The notes below the pieces were generated by a model. It did not search any database, had not been told where the DNA came from, and saw only the letters and a program-made list of their open reading frames with translations. A stretch of 64,000 nucleotides of DNA, from assembly GCA_046329435.1 (NCBI GenBank), contig JAXLUR010000004.1, positions 372,001 to 436,000 of the forward strand, written 5' to 3'. A program made the translations under genes and the position numbers. Every line of letters begins with the position of its first letter. The stretch's first letter is position 1. Below are positions 61,701-64,000 of the stretch, one piece after another. The stretch comes from M3007 sp046329435. GTDB taxonomy: Bacteria > Bacteroidota > Bacteroidia > Chitinophagales > Saprospiraceae.

Positions 61701-63003
61701 AGGCGCTTACCCATATCGGCTCGCCCATGGCCATGTGGTGAAAATGCCAGTTGGGTCGCCCGGCCCAGACGCAAGTCAGGATGCCCCCTTTGGAGGCCAG
61801 TGCGCTCGGCATCAAGGGGTTGCTTTCGTAATCCCAGTCGCCGTGGTAGCTGCCGAACAGCATCGAAAAAACGATATTGACACTGTCGGTTTTAAAATTG
61901 TCCGAGCTGCCGACACCCGCAGCGGAAGTGTACGAGCCTGCGCCGCAGCCGTAGCCGAACAGAAAACTCTGGTTGTCGGTATCGTTGAAAAAATCGCCGT
62001 CCTGCACATTGGCCGGGCCCGAAATGGCCGCGCCGTTGCGCCAGCCGCTCTGGGCAAATGCTTCGCCATTGAAATAGCCGAAGTTATCGTCCACCAGGGT
62101 TTTGTTGTCGGGCTTGTAAGCGCCCGTCCGGAAAGCATGGTTTTTATTCAAATAGCGCCGATACAGTTCGGTTTGCGACTCGTTCCAGCCGCTGAGGTTG
62201 GAAAAATCGACCCGGCTGACGACCACTTCCGGCAAACTCGGGGTCACGCTCTGGTCAAATTTGCCATCACCCGGCACGTTGCGGTTGGCTGGCCGGCTGG
62301 CCGCAGGATTGTTGACCAGTGAATCCGTCCAGAGTTCTTCATCGAAGTCGCCGTAGTAATAATCGGTCGGCCAGGCGCCGATATGGTCGGGATGCCCGTC
62401 CGGAGCGATTTCGCCGGAATAAGGCACCGGGATATTGCCAAACAGCAGGACGCACAACGTGTTGGGATCGGCCTCCCAGTCGGTCCGGATCAGCTCCTTG
62501 ACCGAGGGGACGCTGCTGGAAGCCACCGCAATATCGTGCCGCAGCACCTGCCAGCCGTCGCCGCGCAGGTCCTGTTCAAAACGCGACAGCTCGCTGGCCA
62601 GCGGCGCCGACAAGGCGTCGTCGATCACCAGCACGATTTTGCCGCGCGAGCCGGTGTAGGCCGGCAGGTCGATGCCGGCATACGCCAGACCGACGCGTTG
62701 GGACGGGGTGCCGCCGTTTTGTTCTACCCGGTATTCCCAGGCCACACCCGAGCCGCTACCGACGTCGGTATAAGAAGTAGCGGAAGGCGGCAAAATAGAA
62801 AGCGCCGTCCACGAAAGATCAAAGATTGATTTTCGAAACACAATCACCTGGGTGACGCCGGCGGCCGGCGCAGGCCAGCTGAGCGTGATCGAAGGCGCCG
62901 CCGAAGTAGTGACCGTGATCGGCACGACTTCATCGGCCGAAGTTTGGGCGAGGGCGGTTGTGAGCAGACAACCGAGGAAAACCGCGGTAAAAAGTGTCTT
63001 CAT
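58735..63003 (-). CDS. C25-like peptidase fold / SprB-repeat T9SS protein
   Basis: A 1422-residue surface protein from ATG 63003 (signal MKTLFTAVFLGCLLTTALAQ). An Fn3-like domain (about 25-115) precedes a caspase-type C25-like domain (about 120-480: IVLVIDDALS, CVLLFGNIPVPYSG, PEVVVSRVDFSN, LFGYGCGAGS, SYHGDWDYESN), another Fn3-like domain (about 485-580), nine SprB repeats of about 75 residues each starting (V/A)(S/T)C and containing GGxxPYxYxWS, a PKD-like segment and a T9SS domain (LSPNPFTNALTL, WPAGAYFIRL). SprB repeats are known from gliding adhesins. Proteolytic activity is not certain: a gingipain-style Cys-His dyad could not be placed. Confidence 0.85.
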   Translation of the reverse strand: MKTLFTAVFLGCLLTTALAQTSADEVVPITVTTSAAPSITLSWPAPAAGVTQVIVFRKSIFDLSWTALSILPPSATSYTDVGSGSGVAWEYRVEQNGGTPSQRVGLAYAGIDLPAYTGSRGKIVLVIDDALSAPLASELSRFEQDLRGDGWQVLRHDIAVASSSVPSVKELIRTDWEADPNTLCVLLFGNIPVPYSGEIAPDGHPDHIGAWPTDYYYGDFDEELWTDSLVNNPAASRPANRNVPGDGKFDQSVTPSLPEVVVSRVDFSNLSGWNESQTELYRRYLNKNHAFRTGAYKPDNKTLVDDNFGYFNGEAFAQSGWRNGAAISGPANVQDGDFFNDTDNQSFLFGYGCGAGSYTSAAGVGSSDNFKTDSVNIVFSMLFGSYHGDWDYESNPLMPSALASKGGILTCVWAGRPNWHFHHMAMGEPIWVSAYWEWLNSFLTYRVYPPSGINYAFDELVHVGLLGDPTLRAHSVVPPASVVASPGCSSIQLNWTASADASLGYYVYRSGSPDSVFQLLTTNPVPGTAFTDTDPLDGVNYYQVKSLKKEVVPTGSYFNQSIGAAAQASFNGLPSVSVSTTPASCNGGFDGTVTLNVSGGTPAYSYLWSLGYTSSSITNAPAGNYLVTVTDQLGCSVTATATVSQPTALQVQASSSNVSCYGGADGSIQLTITGGTVPYTAEWSTGDTGPMIDGLSAGSYIFTVTDAHGCTKVGTRTINQTSPLNAQASVMDATCFGGTGAILLNIFGGAGMYSVDWADLPGANNPTNRNNLPAGAYQVTVTDANGCTTATSAQIDQPTAIGIQLSVTNVTCAPASLGSIDMTVTGGAGIYTFFWSNGATTSTLNNLPAGTYSVTVADSYGCTKTATATVGQNTSINIQFATMPVSCNGASDGTVNPVVTGGMPPYAYLWSNGASSLNLTNVPAGAYTLSVTDASNCVVTGTVNLIQPPALNVTLTSYDVSCHGGHDGAINLTATGGTTPYYFLWSNATTGEDVNNLMAGNFGGTLTDANGCTAVFSTTIGEPPALNLSLDASSPTCANGSNGVILAQASGGSPGYVYQWSNNVGTPTIGNLTSGFYQCTVTDSHGCTIVDGVVLDEPLLISGQIDAPPILCFGDETVLNILSVFGGNGPPYTYSLDFGVNLSVDFPSSIVAGLHHIEIFDALGCSNNLNFVIDQPASILPDIETTNASCTGSSDGALTASATGGVPPYHYLWETGATTAAIDGLPLGDYLLTITDANECSVETIGYVLAPTPVDVPIIGSDTACAGFPETYAMPSDFFSYQWVLGPDGFVNSGQGTNEIEITWIDPGVHTLKVVFETVSGCADTSSLILFAQICLDAKEPAFAAATLSPNPFTNALTLRFGQAPPPDTRLQLSDVQGRILLEKSLTDTELFIDTARWPAGAYFIRLSDPQGARVWKAVKVE

Positions 63004-63209
63004 AAAATGAAACAGGCTGGTGAGTGAACAATGGTGATTAAAGGTAATACAATTAGCGTTGCCATATACCTGCCGGGGCAGGATGACAACGCAGATCACC
63101 CAAATGAACACGGGTTGGCGAGGATAATAAAGGACGGCTCCTTCTTCCGGCGGCTTGAATGCCGGCGGCAATTGCGGGCGGGAAAGGGCAAATGCCCCTT
63201 GATCTTGCC

Positions 63210-63308
63210 TTATGCCTTCGTATCGGGCTTTTTATTGAGTTTGTACATCACGTAACCAAAGCCCGCGACCAAATGCAGCATAACGATCAAAAAAATAACG
63301 GTTGCCAT
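63210..63308 (-). CDS. 32-residue membrane protein
   Basis: A small protein from ATG 63308: one hydrophobic helix (ATVIFLIVMLHLVAGFGYVM) followed by YKLNKKPDTKA. The positive-inside tail and compact gene suggest a genuine single-pass inner-membrane peptide. A -7-like AATCTTTG lies on the minus strand at 63359-63366, about 50 bp upstream. Longer in-frame starts add only low-complexity sequence. No family is known to me. Confidence 0.5.
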   Translation of the reverse strand: MATVIFLIVMLHLVAGFGYVMYKLNKKPDTKA

Positions 63309-63514
63309 GTCGATTTCTGTTTGTACGCACACAGGAGCGGTGCGTTTGAAAAACGACGCAAAGATTGAGCGGGCCGGGCGGGGGGATGGATGAGTTGGGT
63401 TAGCTGGAGGGGTAATCTTGCTCATGGAGAGCGGGGGGAAATGACAAACCAGAGGGCGAAAATGCGCCGCAGCGCGGCAAAACGCATGTATTTCTGTTTC
63501 AGCCAACAATGGCC

Positions 63515-63658
63515 TCAGCCCTCCAGATCCTGCAAAGCCTCCTCCGCCCATGTCAGGTTTTGCTGAAATGCCACGTAGGCCGGAAAATCACGGGCCAGCT
63601 CCAGCCAAAGTGCCCGGCATTTTTCAAAAAAGGCCCGCGCCTGGTTGTTGTCGCCTTT
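63515..63658 (-). pseudogene. 3' remnant of a TPR-like gene
   Basis: On the minus strand an open stretch of 47 codons without start encodes DNNQARAFFEKCRALWLELA and then RDFPAYVAFQQNLTWAEEAL, ending QDLEG-stop. This reads like the last helix pairs of a TPR protein. It is preceded in frame by TAA and then by the 19-bp repeat array, so the N-terminal part is missing. Confidence 0.55.
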
Positions 63659-63690
63659 TTAGTAGCGGTAAAATCGGCCACGGCACGGGG

Positions 63691-63766
63691 CAAAGCCCCG
63701 CGCCAGCAGCAAAGTCCCGCGCCAGCAGCAAAGTCCCGCGCCAGCAACAAAGCCCCGCGCCAGCCG
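63691..63766. repeat. 19-bp tandem repeat, four copies
   Basis: Four consecutive 19-bp units CAAAGYCCCGCGCCAGCAG (63691-63709, 63710-63728, 63729-63747, 63748-63766) differ by one or two bases each. They lie between the end of the mutase gene and the TPR remnant. There are no spacers, so it is not a CRISPR. Confidence 0.9.
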
Positions 63767-63797
63767 TCCGTGCCAGCCCTGAGGGTGGCAAAAGGGT

Positions 63798-64000
63798 TTA
63801 GTCCGTTTGGAATTTCTTCCAGGCCGCTTCGGCCAGTTGCCCGGTTAGTTTTTCTACATAATAGCTGCCGGCGGCGGGGTCGGGCAGTTCGGTGAAAAAG
63901 CTCTCCATTTTGAGCAAATGCTGCACGTTGCGGGCCATACGGCGGCCGAAGGCGGCCGGCCGGGAGGGGTTTTCGGCGCCGGCATCGAAAGGCAGCACGG
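63798..64000 (-). CDS. methylmalonyl-CoA mutase small-subunit type protein, C-terminal part
   Basis: The partial gene enters from the right edge; 66 codons are visible. MARNVQHLLKMESFF and LPDPAAGSYYVEKLTGQLAE are the typical segment of the mutase barrel near the end of the substrate-binding domain, of the MutA/small-subunit type. The chain stops at AAWKKFQTD, earlier than in full MutA proteins, which continue for about 100 residues or more. Either this is a short Bacteroidota form or the end was lost at the repeat array 32 bp downstream. MeaB at 44274 is its likely chaperone. Confidence 0.75.
   Translation of the reverse strand, partial: VLPFDAGAENPSRPAAFGRRMARNVQHLLKMESFFTELPDPAAGSYYVEKLTGQLAEAAWKKFQTD

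Larger units (their letters stand above)
63309..63797. other. 489-bp scar-like region with repeats and a gene tail
   Basis: No intact gene. It contains, left to right, the probable promoter of the 32-residue protein, a broken TPR-like 3' end (63515-63658) and a 19-bp tandem array (63691-63766), ending at the mutase stop codon. Confidence 0.6.

Noticed and set aside
63691..63766. CRISPR-like array
   Set aside because: The 19-bp units are directly adjacent with no spacers and no cas genes are present.

Overview
The window is a contiguous chromosomal segment of a high-GC member of the Bacteroidota, most likely the Saprospiraceae/Chitinophagales side of the phylum. The grounds are the many secreted proteins ending in type IX secretion (T9SS) C-terminal sorting domains, a SprB-repeat protein, a TonB-dependent receptor with a carboxypeptidase-regulatory-like N-terminus, Bacteroidota-type promoters (-7 TAnnTTTG), very few Shine-Dalgarno sequences and many lipoproteins. 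No rRNA, tRNA, CRISPR array, integrase or transposase gene was seen. No T9SS core machinery is present, only cargo.

Layout. 0-11.7 kb: a vWA-like membrane protein, rlmN, an S9 dipeptidyl peptidase, a small LETM1-like protein, a strikingly AT-rich two-gene insert (GHKL ATPase plus STAS-like DUF4325), the fused B12 mutase icmF and a lipoprotein. 11.9-18.4 kb: a tandem duplication of a three-gene module (small lipoprotein, a 481-aa helical protein on the minus strand, a divergent Fn3/T9SS protein). One helical copy has an in-frame stop codon, and the second lipoprotein copy survives only as promoter plus tail. 18.5-28.8 kb: secreted T9SS cargo (PKD protein, M43 metalloprotease, VIT-domain protein, lysyl-oxidase/dockerin protein) with yceI and folE between them. 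28.8-34.2 kb: superoxide dismutase, a NarL-type two-component system and fumC. 34.2-43.6 kb: an EAD11-Nudix protein, a patatin/BamA-type protein, a secreted hypothetical, an antiquitin-type aldehyde dehydrogenase, an EAD11-TM-TPR protein and a GDSL esterase. 44.2-58.6 kb: the meaB GTPase, a lipoprotein overlapping an oligopeptide-type ABC permease, a WG-repeat protein, a DUF4838 protein, a TPR protein, a TonB receptor, lipoproteins, an amidohydrolase-like protein and an FAH-family hydrolase. 58.7-64 kb: a 1422-residue C25-like/SprB-repeat T9SS protein, a 32-aa membrane protein, a recombination-like scar with 19-bp tandem repeats, and the 3' end of a methylmalonyl-CoA mutase gene entering from beyond the right edge.

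How the genes fit together. Housekeeping metabolism (fumarase, icmF/meaB/mutA for B12-dependent acyl-CoA rearrangement, aldehyde dehydrogenase, FolE) is interleaved with a large secreted/adhesive repertoire exported through T9SS and with envelope proteins. The items most likely to be new biology are the two EAD11 proteins 6 kb apart (one Nudix effector-like, one membrane sensor-like), the duplicated helical-protein/secreted-Fn3 module with its nonsense codon and operator-like inverted repeats, and the AT-rich STAS/HATPase insert beside icmF. Several palindromic elements look like interspersed repeats; one is translated in frame inside icmF.

Starts were moved inward from the longest reading frame wherever a signal peptide or conserved N-terminus pointed to a later codon. 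All domain names come from reading the sequence; no search was run.
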